Source: Petrolisthes cinctipes
Lineage: Eukaryota; Arthropoda; Malacostraca; Decapoda; Porcellanidae
Assembly: GCA_033782935.1 (NCBI GenBank)
Contig: JAWQEG010000283.1
Span: forward strand, 558,001 to 622,000
DNA length: 64,000 bases
Direction: 5' to 3'
The position numbers and the translations under genes were made by a program. Under the pieces are notes generated by a model. It was not told where the DNA came from. It saw only the letters and a list, made by a program, of their open reading frames with translations, and made no database searches. How positions within the stretch are numbered: position 1 is the first letter of the stretch; each line of letters starts with the position of its first letter. Positions 49,631 to 61,483 of this stretch are shown piece by piece.

Positions 49631-51915
49631 CTGAAAATCGATCTTTTAGGTGCCCAAAAGTCGATATGTGCATGCATCTTCTGTACCCGTTTATATTTCA
49701 AATTCCGGCCCTAAACACCCGAAAATTCAATATTTTGGGGTCACAGAAGCGATCTGTACATGCCTACTCCGTGTTAGAGTATTTTCAAAATATAGGCTCA
49801 AAACATGCTCAAAATCGATATTTTAGGTGCCCAAAAGTCGATATGTGCATGCATCTTCTGTACTCGTTTATATCTCAAATTCAGGCTCAAAACACCCGTA
49901 AATACGATATTTTGCGGTCCCAGAAGCGATCTGTACATGCCTACTCAGTGCTAGAATGTTTTCAAAATATAGGCTCAAAACATGCTCAAAATCGATATTT
50001 TAGGTGCCCAAAAGTCAATATGTGCATGCAATTTCTGTACTCGTCTATATCTCAAATTCAGACTCAAAACACTTGAAAATTCGATATTTTGGGGTCCCAG
50101 AAGCGATCTGTACATGCCTACTCAGTGCTAGAATATTTTCAAAATATAGGCTCAAAACATGCTACAAATCGATATTTTAGGTGCGTAAAGGCGATATCTC
50201 AAATTAAGGCCCAAAACACCCGAAAATTCGATATTATGGGGTCCCAGGAGCGATCTGTACATGCCTACTCCGTGTTAGAGTATTTACAAAATACAGGCCC
50301 AAAACATGCTCAAAATCGATGTTTTAGGTGCCCAAAAGTCGATATGTGCATTCATCTTCAGTACTCGTTTATATATCAAATTCAGGCTCAAAACACCCGA
50401 AAATTCGATATTTTGGGGTCCCAGAAGCGATCTGTACATGCCTACTCCGTATTAGAGTATTTTCAAAATACATGCCCAAAACATGAAGAAAATCGATATT
50501 TTAGATGCCCAAAGTCAATATGTGCATGTATCTTCCGTACCCGTTTATATCTCAAATTCTGGCTCAAAACACCCGAAAATTCGGTATTTTGGGGTCCCAG
50601 AAGCAATCTGTACATGCCTACTCAGTGCTAGAATATTTTCAAAATATAGGCTAAAAACATGCTAAAAATAGATCTTTTAGGTGCCAAAAAGTCGATATCT
50701 CAAATTCAGTCCCAAAACACCCGAAAATTCGATATTTAGGGGTCCCAAAAGCGATCTGTACATGCCTACTCCGTGTTAGAGTATTTTCAAAATACAGGCC
50801 AAAAACATACTGAAAATCGATCTTTTAGGTGCCCAAAAGTCGATATGTGCATGCATCTTCTGTATCCGTTTATATCTCAAATTCTGGCCCTAAACACCCG
50901 AAAATTCAATATTTTGGGGTCCCAGAAGCAATCTTTACATGCCTACTCAGTGCTAGAATATTTTCAAAATATAGGCTCAAAACATGCTCAAAATCGATAT
51001 TTTAGGTGCCCAAAAGTCGATATGTGCATGCATCTTCTGTACTCGTTTATATCTCAAATTCAGGCTCAAAACACCCGTAAATACGATATTTTGGGGTCCC
51101 AGAAGCGATCTGTACATGCCTACTCAATGCTAGAATGTTTTCAAAATATAGGCTCAAAACATGCTCAAAATCGATATTTTAGGTGCCCAAAAGTCAATAT
51201 GTGCATGCATTTTCTGTACTCGTTTATATCTCAAATTCAGGCTCAAAACACTTGAAAATTCGATATTTTGGGGTCCCAGAAGCGATCTGTCCATGCCTAC
51301 TCAGTGCTAGAATATTTTCAAAATATAGGCTAAAAACATGCTAAAAATCGATATTTTAGGTGCGTAAAGGCGATATCTAAAATTAAGGCCCAAAACACCC
51401 GAAAATTCGATATTATGGGGTCCCAGAAGCGATCTGTACATGCCTACTCCGTGTTAGAGTATTTACAAAATACAGGCCCAAAACATGCTCAAAATCGATG
51501 TTTCAGGAGACCAAAAGTCGATATGTGCATGCATCTTCAGTAACCGTTTATATCTCAAATTCAGGCTCAAAACACCCGAAAATTCGATATTCTGGGGTCC
51601 CAGAAGCGATCTGTACATGCCTACTCCGTGTTAGAGTATTTTCAAAATACATGCCCAAAACATGCTGAAAATCGATATTTTAGATGCCCAAAGTCAATAT
51701 GTTCATGTATCTTCTGTACCCGTTTGTATCTCAAATTCAGGCTCAAAACACCCGAAAATTCAATATTTTGGGGTCACAGAAGCAATCTGTACATGCCTAC
51801 TCAGTGCTAGAATATTTTCAAAATATAGGCTAAAAACATGCTAAAAATAGATCTTTTAAGTGCCAAAAAGTCGATATCTCAAATTCAGTCCCAAAACACC
51901 CGAAAATTCGATATT
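49558..51915 (+). repeat. Second 14-mer HOR of 2,358 bp, copy 1
   Basis: Monomers are 177,177,177,147,177,176,148 repeated twice, summing to 2 x 1,179 = 2,358. The unit is therefore a 7-mer doubled. The two 7-mers are clearly diverged (for example GCTACAAATCG with CTCAAATTAAGG in one, GCTAAAAATCG with CTAAAATTAAGG in the other), while the two 14-mers resemble each other closely. Its length nearly equals that of the other 14-mer, but the monomer order differs after the sixth unit. Confidence 0.85.
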
Positions 51916-54272
51916 ATGGGGTCCCAGAAGCGATCTGTACATGCCTACTCCGTGTTAGAGTATTTTCAAAATACAGGCCAAAAACATACTGAAAATCGAT
52001 CTTTTAGGTGCCCAAAAGTCGATATGTGCATGCATCTTCTGTACCGTTTATATCTCAAATTCCGGCCCTAAACACCCGAAAATTCAATATTTTGGGGTCC
52101 CAGAAGCGATCTGTACATGCCTACTCCGTGTTAGAGTATTTTCAAAATATAGGCTCAAAACATGCTCAAAATCGATATTTTAGGTGCAAAAAAGTCGATA
52201 TGTGCATGCATCTTCTGTACTCGTTTATATCTCAAATTCAGGCTCAAAACACCCGTAAATACGATATTTTGCGGTCCCAGAAGCGATCTGTACATGCCTA
52301 CTCAGTGCTAGAATGTTTTCAAAATATAGGCTCAAAACATGCTCAAAATCGATATTTTAGGTGCCCAAAAGTCAATATGTGCATGCATTTTCTGTACTCG
52401 TCTATATCTCAAATTCAGGCTCAAAACACTTGAAAATTCGATATTTTGGGGTCCCAGAAGCGATCTGTACATGCCTACTCAGTGCTAGAATATTTTCAAA
52501 ATATAGGCTCAAAACATGCTACAAATCGATATTTTAGGTGCGTAAAGGCGATATCTCAAATTAAGGCCCAAAACACCCGAAAATTCGATATTATGGGGTC
52601 CCAGAAGCGATCTGTACATGCCTACTCCGTGTTAGAGTATTTACAAAATACAGGCCCAAAACATGCTCAAAATCGATGTTTTAGGTGCCCAAAAGTCGAT
52701 ATGTGCATTCATCTTCAGTACCCGTTTATATATCAAATTCAGGCTCAAAACACCTGAAAATTCGATATTTTGGGGTCCCAGAAGCGATCTGTACATGCCT
52801 ACTCCGTATTAGAGTATTTTCAAAATACATGCCCAAAACATGAAGAAAATCGATATTTTAGATGCCCAAAGTCAATATGTGCATGTATCTTCCGTACCCG
52901 TTTATATCTCAAATTCTGGCTCAAAACACCCGAAAATTCGGTATTTTGGGGTCCCAGAAGCAATCTGTACATGCCTACTCAGTGCTAGAATATTTTCAAA
53001 ATATAGGCTAAAAACATGCTAAAAATAGATCTTTTAGGTGCCAAAAAGTCGATATCTCAAATTCAGTCCCAAAACACCCGAAAATTCGATATTTAGGGGT
53101 CCCAAAAGCGATCTGTACATGCCTACTCCGAGTTAGAGTATTTTCAAAATACAGGCCAAAAACATACTAAAAATCGATCTTTTAGGTGCCCAAAAGTCGA
53201 TATGTGCATGCATCTTCTGTACCCGTTTATATCTCAAATTCTGGCCCTAAATACCCGAAAATTTGATATTTTGGGGTCCCAGAAGCAATCTTTACATGCC
53301 TACTCAGTGCTAGAATACTTTCAATATATAGGCTCAAAACATGCTCAAAATCGATATTTTAGGTGCCCAAAAGTCGATATGTGCATGTATCTTCTGTACT
53401 CGTTTATATCTCAAATTCAGGCTCAAAACACCCGTAAATACGATATTTTGGGGTCCCAGAAGCGATCTGTACATGCCTACTCAATGCTAGAATGTTTTCA
53501 AAATATAGGCTCAAAACATGCTCAAAATCGATATTTTAGGTGCCCAAAAGTCAATATGTGCATGCATTTTCTGTACTCGTTTATATCTCAAATTCAGGCT
53601 CAAAACACTTGAAAATTCGATATTTTGGGGTCCCAGAAGCGATCTGTCCATGCCTACTCAGTGCTAGAATATTTTCAAAATATAGGCTAAAAACAGGCTA
53701 AAAATCGATATTTTAGGTGCGTAAAGGCGATATCTAAAATTAAGGCCCAAAACACCCGAAAATTCGATATTATGGGGTCCCAGAAGCGATCTGTACATGC
53801 CTACTCCGTGTTAGAGTATTTACAAAATACAGGCCCAAAACATGCTCAAAATCGATGTTTTAGGAGACCAAAAGTCGATATGTGCATGCATCTTCAGTAA
53901 CCGTTTATATCTCAAATTCAGGCTCAAAACACCAAAAAATTCGATATTCAAGGGTCCCAGAAGCGATCTGTACATGCCTACTCCGTGTTAGAATATTTTC
54001 AAAATACATGCCCAAAACATGCTGAAAATCGATATTTTAGATGCCCAAAGTCAATATATTCATGTATCTTCTGTACCCGTTTGTATCTCAAATTCAGGCT
54101 CAAAACACCCGAAAATTCAATATTTTGGGGTCCCAGAAGCAATCTGTACATGCCTACTCAGTGCTAGAATATTTTCAAAATATAGGCTAAAAACATGCTA
54201 AAAATAGATCTTTAAAGTGCCAAAAAGTCGATATCTCAAATTCAGTCCCAAAACACCCGAAAATTCGATATT
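51916..54272 (+). repeat. Second 14-mer HOR, copy 2 (2,357 bp)
   Basis: Matches the preceding unit in order. A single-base deletion near 52,044 (CTGTACCGTTTAT for CTGTACCCGTTTAT) makes it one base shorter. Differences from copy 1 include TTCAAGGGTCCC versus TTCTGGGGTCCC near 53,947, and TTTCAATATATAGG with ATACTTTC near 53,320. A third, partial round continues to about 54,950 before the order changes. Confidence 0.85.
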
Positions 54273-55367
54273 TAGGGGTCCCAGAAGCGATCTGTACATG
54301 CCTACTCCGTGTTAGAGTATTTTCAAAATACATGCCAAAAACATACTGAAAATCGATCTTTTAGGTGCCCAAAAGTCGATATGTGCATGCATCTTCTGTA
54401 CCCGTTTATAACTCAAATTCCGGCCCTAAACACCCGAAAATTCAATATTTTGGGGTCCCAGAAGCGATCTGTACATGCCTACTCCGTGTTAGAGTATTTT
54501 CAAAATATAGGCTCAAAACATGCTCAAAATCGATATTTTAGGTGCCCAAAAGTCGATATGTGCATGCATCTTCTGTACTCGTTTATATCTCAAATTCAGG
54601 CTCAAAACACCCGTAAATACGATATTTTGCGGTCCCAGAAGCGATCTGTACATGCCTACTCAGTGCTAGAATGTTTTCAAAATATAGGCTCAAAACATGC
54701 TCAAAATCGATATTTTAGGTGCCCAAAAGTCAATATGTGCATGCATTTTCTGTACTCGTCTATATCTCAAATTCAGGCTCAAAACACTTGAAAATTCGAT
54801 ATTTTGGGGTCCCAGAAGCGATCTGTACATGCCTACTCAGTGCTAGAATATTTTCAAAATATAGGCTCAAAACATGCTACAAATCGATATTTTAGGTGCG
54901 TAAAGGCGATATCTCAAATTCAGGCCCAAAACACCCGAAAATTCGATATTATGGGATCCCAGAAGCGATCTGTACATGCCTACTCCGTGTTAGAGTATTT
55001 TCAAAATACAGGCCCAAAACATGCTCAAAATCGATATTTTAGGTGCCCAAAAGACGATATGTGCATGCATCTTCAGTACCCGTTTATATCTCAAATTCAG
55101 GCTCAAAACACCCGAAAATTCGATATTTTTGGGTCCCAGAAGCAAACTGTACATGCCTACTCAGTGCTAAAATATTTTCAAAATATAGGCTCAAAACATG
55201 ATGAAAATCGATATTTTAGGTGCCCAAAAGTCAATATGTGCATGCATTTTCTGTACTCGTTTATATCTCAAATTCAGGCTCAAAACACTTGAAAATTCGA
55301 TATTTTGGGGTCCCAGAAGCGATCTGTCCATGCCTACTCAGTGCTAGAATATTTTCAAAATATAGGC

Positions 55368-55387
55368 TAAAATAAAAACATGCTAAA
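55368..55387 (+). repeat. Private 5 bp insertion marker, second copy
   Basis: Same GGCTAAAATAAAAACATGCT variant as near 40,218. The neighbouring odd sequence AAAACACGCTCAAATTCG is also shared by the two places. Confidence 0.9.
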
Positions 55388-56241
55388 AATCGATATTTTA
55401 GGTGCCAAAAAGTCGATATCTCAAATTCAGTCCCAAAACACGCTCAAATTCGATATTTAGGGGTCCCAGAAGGGATCTGTACATGCCTACTCCGTGTTAA
55501 AGTATTTTCAAAATACAGGCCAAAAACATACTGAATATCGATCTTTTAGGTGCCCAAAAGTCGATATGTGCATGCATCTTCTGTACCCGTTTATATCTCA
55601 AATTCTGGCCCTAAACACCCGAAAATTCGATATTTTGGGGTCCCAGAAGCGATCTGTACATGCCTACTCCGTGTTAGAGTATTTACAAAATACAGGCCAA
55701 AAACATGCTGAAAATCGATATTTTTGATGCCCAAAGTCAATATGTGCATGTATCTTCCGTACCCGTTTATATCTCAAATTCAGGCTCAAAACACCCTAAA
55801 ATTCAATATTTTGGGGTCCCAGAAGCAATCTGTACTTGCCTACTCAGTGCTAGAATATTTTCAAAATATAGGCTAAAAACATGCTAAAAATAGATCTTTT
55901 AGGTGCCAAAAAGTCGATATCTCAAATTCAGTCCCAAAACACCCGAAAATTCGATAGTTAGGGGTCCCAGACGCGATCTGTACATGCCTACTCCGTGTTA
56001 GAGTATTTTCAAAATACAGGCCAAAAACATACTGAAAATCGATCTTTTAGGTGCCCAAAAGTCGATATGTGCATGCATCTTCTGTACCCGTTTATATCTC
56101 AAATTCTGGCCCTAAACACCCGAAAATTCGATATTTTTTGGTCCCAGAAGCGATCTGTACATGCCTACTCAGTGCTAGAATGTTTTCAAAATATAGGCTC
56201 AAAACATGCTCAAAATCGATATTTTAGGTGCCCAAAAGTCG

Positions 56242-58862
56242 ATATGTGCATGCATCTTCTGTACTCGTTTATATCTCAAATTCAGGCTCAAAACACCCGA
56301 AAATTCAATATTTTGGGGTCCCAAAAGCAATCTGTACATGCCTACTCAGTGCTAGAATATTATCAAAATATAGGCTAAAAACATGCTAAAAATCGATATT
56401 TTAGGTGCCAAAAAGTCGATATCTCAAATTCAGTCCCAAAACACCCGAAAATTCGATATTTAGGGGTCCCAGAAGGGATCTGTACATGAATACTCCGTGT
56501 TAAAGTATTTTCAAAATACAGGCCAAAAACATACTGAATATCGATCTTTTAGGTGCCCAAAAGTCGATATGTGCATGCATCTTCTGTACCCGTTTATATC
56601 TTAAATTCTGGCCCTACACACCCGAAAATTCAATATTTTGGGGTCCCAGAAGCGATCTGTACATGCCTACTCAGTGATAGAATTTTTTCAAAATATAGGC
56701 TCAAAACATGCTAAAAATCGATATTTTAGGTGCGTACAGGCGATATCTCAAATTAAGGCCCAAAACACCCGAAAATTCGATATTTAGGGGTCCCGGAAGC
56801 AATCTGTACATGCCTACTCAGTGCTAAAATATTTTCAAAATATAGGCTAAAAACATGGTAAAAATCGATATTTTAGGTGAGTAAAGGCGATATCTCAAAT
56901 TCAGGCCCAAAACACCCGAAAATTCGATATTATGGGGTACCAGAAGCGATCTGTACATGCCTACTCCGTGTTAGAGTATTTACAAAATACAGGCCCAAAA
57001 CATGCTCAAAATCAATGTTTTAGGTGCCCAAAAGTCGATATGTGCATTCATCTTCAGTACCCGTTTATATCTCAAATTCAGGCTCAAAACATCCGAAAAT
57101 TCGATATTTTGGGGTCCCAGAAGCGATCTGTACATGCCTACTCCGTGTTAGAGTATTTTCAAAATACATGCCCAAAACATGATGAAAATCGATATATTAG
57201 ATGCCCAAAGTCAATATGTGCATGCATCTTCTGTACCCGTTTATATCTCAAATTCAGGCTCAAAACACCCAAAAATTCAATATTTTGGGGTCCCAGAAGC
57301 AATCTATACATGCCTACTCAGTGCTAGAATATTTTCAAAATATAGGCTAAAAACATGCTAAAAATCGATCTTTTAGGTGCCAAAAAGTCGATATCTCAAA
57401 TCCAGTCCAAAACACACGAAAATTCGATATTTAGGGGTGCCAGAAGCGATCTGTACATGCCTACTCAGTGTTAGAGTATTTTCAAAATACAGGCCAAAAA
57501 CATACTGAAAATCGATCTTTTAGGTGCCCAAAAGTCGATATGTGCATGCATCTTCTGTACCCGTTTATATCTCAAATTCTGGCCCTAAACACCCGAAAGT
57601 TCGATATTTTGGGGTTCCAGAAGCGATCTGTATATGCCTACTCAGTGCTAGAATGTTTTCAAAATAGAGGCTCAAAACATGCTAAAAATAGATCTTTTAG
57701 GTGCCAAAAAGTCGATATCTCAAATTCAGTCCCAAAACACCCGAAAATTCGATATTTAGGGGTCCCAGAAGCGATCTGTACATGCCTACTCCGTGTTAGA
57801 GTATTTTCAAAATCCAGGCCAAAAACATACTGAAAATCGATCTTTTAGGTGCCCAAAAGTCGATATGTGCATGCATCTTCTGTACCCGTTTATATCTCAA
57901 ATTCTGGCCCTAAACACCCGAAAATTCGATATTTTTTGGTCCCAGAAGCGATCTGTTCATGCCTACTCAGTGCTAGAATGTTTTCAAAATATAGGCTTAA
58001 AACATGCTAAAAATCGATATTTTAGGTGCCCAAAAGTCGATATGTGCATGCATCTTCTGTACCCGTTTATATCTCAAATTCAGGCTCAGAACACCCGAAA
58101 ATTCGATATTTTTGGGTCCCAGAAGCGATCTGTACATGCCTACTCAGTGATAGAATATTTTCAAAATATAGGCTCAAAACATGCTAAAAATCGATATTTT
58201 AGGTGCGTAAAGGCGATATCTCAAATTCAGGCCCAAAACACCCGAAAATTCGATATTATGGGGTCCCAGAAGCGATCTGTACATGCCTACTCCGTGTTAG
58301 AGTATTTTCAAAATACAGGCCCAAAACATGCTCAAAATCGATGTTTTAGGTGCCCAAAAGACGATATGTGCATGCATCTTCAGTACCCGTTTATATCTCA
58401 AATTCCGGCTCAAAACACCCGAAAATTCGATATTTTGGGGTCCCAGAAGCAATCTGTACATGCCTACTCAGTGCTAAAATATTTTCAAAATATAGGCTAA
58501 AAACATGGTAAAAATCGATATTTTAGGTGAGTAAAGGCGATATCTCAAATTCAGGCCCAAAACACCCGAAAATTCGATATTATGGGACACAGAAGCGATC
58601 TGTACATGCCTACTCCGTGTTAGAGTATTTACAAAATACAGGCCTAAAACATGCTCAAAATCGATGTTTTAGGTGCCCAAAAGTCGATATGTGCATTCAT
58701 CTTCAGTACCCGTTTATATATCAAATTCAGGCTCAAAACACCCGAAAATTCGATATTTTGGGGTCCCAGAAGCGATCTGTACATGCCTACTCCGTGTTAG
58801 TGTATTTTCAAAATACATGCCCAAAACATGATGAAAATCGATATATTAGATGCCCAAAGTCA
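56242..58862 (+). repeat. Tandem duplication of 2,621 bp (16-mer), left copy
   Basis: Monomers from 56,932 are 177,176,147,177,148,177,177,147,177,147,176,176,148,177,147,147, summing to 2,621, nine long and seven short. The same order follows immediately in the next copy. In segment A copies 1 and 2 this block is present once, so the doubling is specific to copy 3. Confidence 0.9.
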
Positions 58863-58873
58863 ATATGTGCATG
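58863..58873 (+). other. Recombination junction of the 2,621 bp duplication
   Basis: Left of this point the sequence matches about 43,700 at +15,150 (GCCCAAAGTCA). Right of it the sequence matches about 56,250 at +2,621 (CATCTTCTGTACTCG). The 11 shared bases ATATGTGCATG are where the exchange must lie. Both parents are equivalent positions in long monomers, so the event kept monomer register. This is the signature expected of unequal crossing-over or out-of-register repair (inference). Confidence 0.85.
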
Positions 58874-61483
58874 CATCTTCTGTACTCGTTTATATCTCAA
58901 ATTCAGGCTCAAAACACCCGAAAATTCAATATTTTGGGGTCCCAAAAGCAATCTGTACATGCCTACTCAGTGCTAGAATATTATCAAAATATAGGCTAAA
59001 AACATGCTAAAAGTCGATATTTTAGGTGCCAAAAAGTCGATATCTCAAATTCAGTCCCAAAACACCCGAAAATTCGATATTTAGGGGTCCCAGAAGGGAT
59101 CTGTACATGAATACTCCGTGTTAAAGTATTTTCAAAATACAGGCCAAAAACATACTGAATATCGATCTTTTAGGTGCCCAAAAGTCGATATGTGCATGCA
59201 TCTTCTGTACCCGTTTATATCTTAAATTCTGGCCCTACACACCCGAAAATTCAATATTTTGGGGTCCCAGAAGCGATCTGTACATGCCTACTCAGTGATA
59301 GAATTTTTTCAAAATATAGGCTCAAAACATGCTAAAAATCGATATTTTAGGTGCGTACAGGCGATATCTCAAATTAAGGCCCAAAACACCCGAAAATTCG
59401 ATATTTAGGGGTCCCGGAAGCAATCTGTACATGCCTACTCAGTGCTAAAATATTTTCAAAATATAGGCTAAAAACATGGTAAAAATCGATATTTTAGGTG
59501 AGTAAAGGCGATATCTCAAATTCAGGCCCAAAACACCCGAAAATTCGATATTATGGGGTACCAGAAGCGATCTGTACATGCCTACTCCGTGTTAGAGTAT
59601 TTACAAAATACAGGCCCAAAACATGCTCAAAATCAATGTTTTAGGTGCCCAAAAGTCGATATGTGCATTCATCTTCAGTACCCGTTTATATCTCAAATTC
59701 AGGCTCAAAACATCCGAAAATTCGATATTTTGGGGTCCCAGAAGCGATCTGTACATGCCTACTCCGTGTTAGAGTATTTTCAAAATACATGCCCAAAACA
59801 TGATGAAAATCGATATATTAGATGCCCAAAGTCAATATGTGCATGCATCTTCTGTACCCGTTTATATCTCAAATTCAGGCTCAAAACACCCAAAAATTCA
59901 ATATTTTGGGGTCCCAGAAGCAATCTATACATGCCTACTCAGTGCTAGAATATTTTCAAAATATAGGCTAAAAACATGCTAAAAATCGATCTTTTAGGTG
60001 CCAAAAAGTCGATATCTCAAATCCAGTCCAAAACACACGAAAATTCGATATTTAGGGGTGCCAGAAGCGATCTGTACATGCCTACTCAGTGTTAGAGTAT
60101 TTTCAAAATACAGGCCAAAAACATACTGAAAATCGATCTTTTAGGTGCCCAAAAGTCGATATGTGCATGCATCTTCTGTACCCGTTTATATCTCAAATTC
60201 TGGCCCTAAACACCCGAAAGTTCGATATTTTGGGGTTCCAGAAGCGATCTGTATATGCCTACTCAGTGCTAGAATGTTTTCAAAATAGAGGCTCAAAACA
60301 TGCTAAAAATAGATCTTTTAGGTGCCAAAAAGTCGATATCTCAAATTCAGTCCCAAAACACCCGAAAATTCGATATTTAGGGGTCCCAGAAGCGATCTGT
60401 ACATGCCTACTCCGTGTTAGAGTATTTTCAAAATCCAGGCCAAAAACATACTGAAAATCGATCTTTTAGGTGCCCAAAAGTCGATATGTGCATGCATCTT
60501 CTGTACCCGTTTATATCTCAAATTCTGGCCCTAAACACCCGAAAATTCGATATTTTTTGGTCCCAGAAGCGATCTGTTCATGCCTACTCAGTGCTAGAAT
60601 GTTTTCAAAATATAGGCTTAAAACATGCTAAAAATCGATATTTTAGGTGCCCAAAAGTCGATATGTGCATGCATCTTCTGTACCCGTTTATATCTCAAAT
60701 TCAGGCTCAGAACACCCGAAAATTCGATATTTTTGGGTCCCAGAAGCGATCTGTACATGCCTACTCAGTGATAGAATATTTTCAAAATATAGGCTCAAAA
60801 CATGCTAAAAATCGATATTTTAGGTGCGTAAAGGCGATATCTCAAATTCAGGCCCAAAACACCCGAAAATTCGATATTATGGGGTCCCAGAAGCGATCTG
60901 TACATGCCTACTCCGTGTTAGAGTATTTTCAAAATACAGGCCCAAAACATGCTCAAAATCGATGTTTTAGGTGCCCAAAAGACGATATGTGCATGCATCT
61001 TCAGTACCCGTTTATATCTCAAATTCCGGCTCAAAACACCCGAAAATTCGATATTTTGGGGTCCCAGAAGCAATCTGTACATGCCTACTCAGTGCTAAAA
61101 TATTTTCAAAATATAGGCTAAAAACATGGTAAAAATCGATATTTTAGGTGAGTAAAGGCGATATCTCAAATTCAGGCCCAAAACACCCGAAAATTCGATA
61201 TTATGGGACACAGAAGCGATCTGTACATGCCTACTCCGTGTTAGAGTATTTACAAAATACAGGCCTAAAACATGCTCAAAATCGATGTTTTAGGTGCCCA
61301 AAAGTCGATATGTGCATTCATCTTCAGTACCCGTTTATATATCAAATTCAGGCTCAAAACACCCGAAAATTCGATATTTTGGGGTCCCAGAAGCGATCTG
61401 TACATGCCTACTCCGTGTTAGTGTATTTTCAAAATACATGCCCAAAACATGATGAAAATCGATATATTAGATGCCCAAAGTCA
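58863..61483 (+). repeat. Tandem duplication of 2,621 bp (16-mer), right copy
   Basis: Nearly identical to the left copy; I noted one substitution, GCTAAAAGTCGATATT near 59,008. After about 61,490 the sequence resumes the segment A order (GTATCTTCCGTACCCATTT), so the duplication is inserted cleanly within segment A. Confidence 0.9.

Larger units (their letters stand above)
51795..58865 (+). repeat. Segment B, second copy, running into segment A copy 3
   Basis: Copy of 36,645-43,715 at +15,150 bp. It includes the second-type 14-mer units, the 5 bp insertion marker and, from 55,980, the start of a third segment A. The match stops at a recombination junction at 58,863-58,873. Confidence 0.87.
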
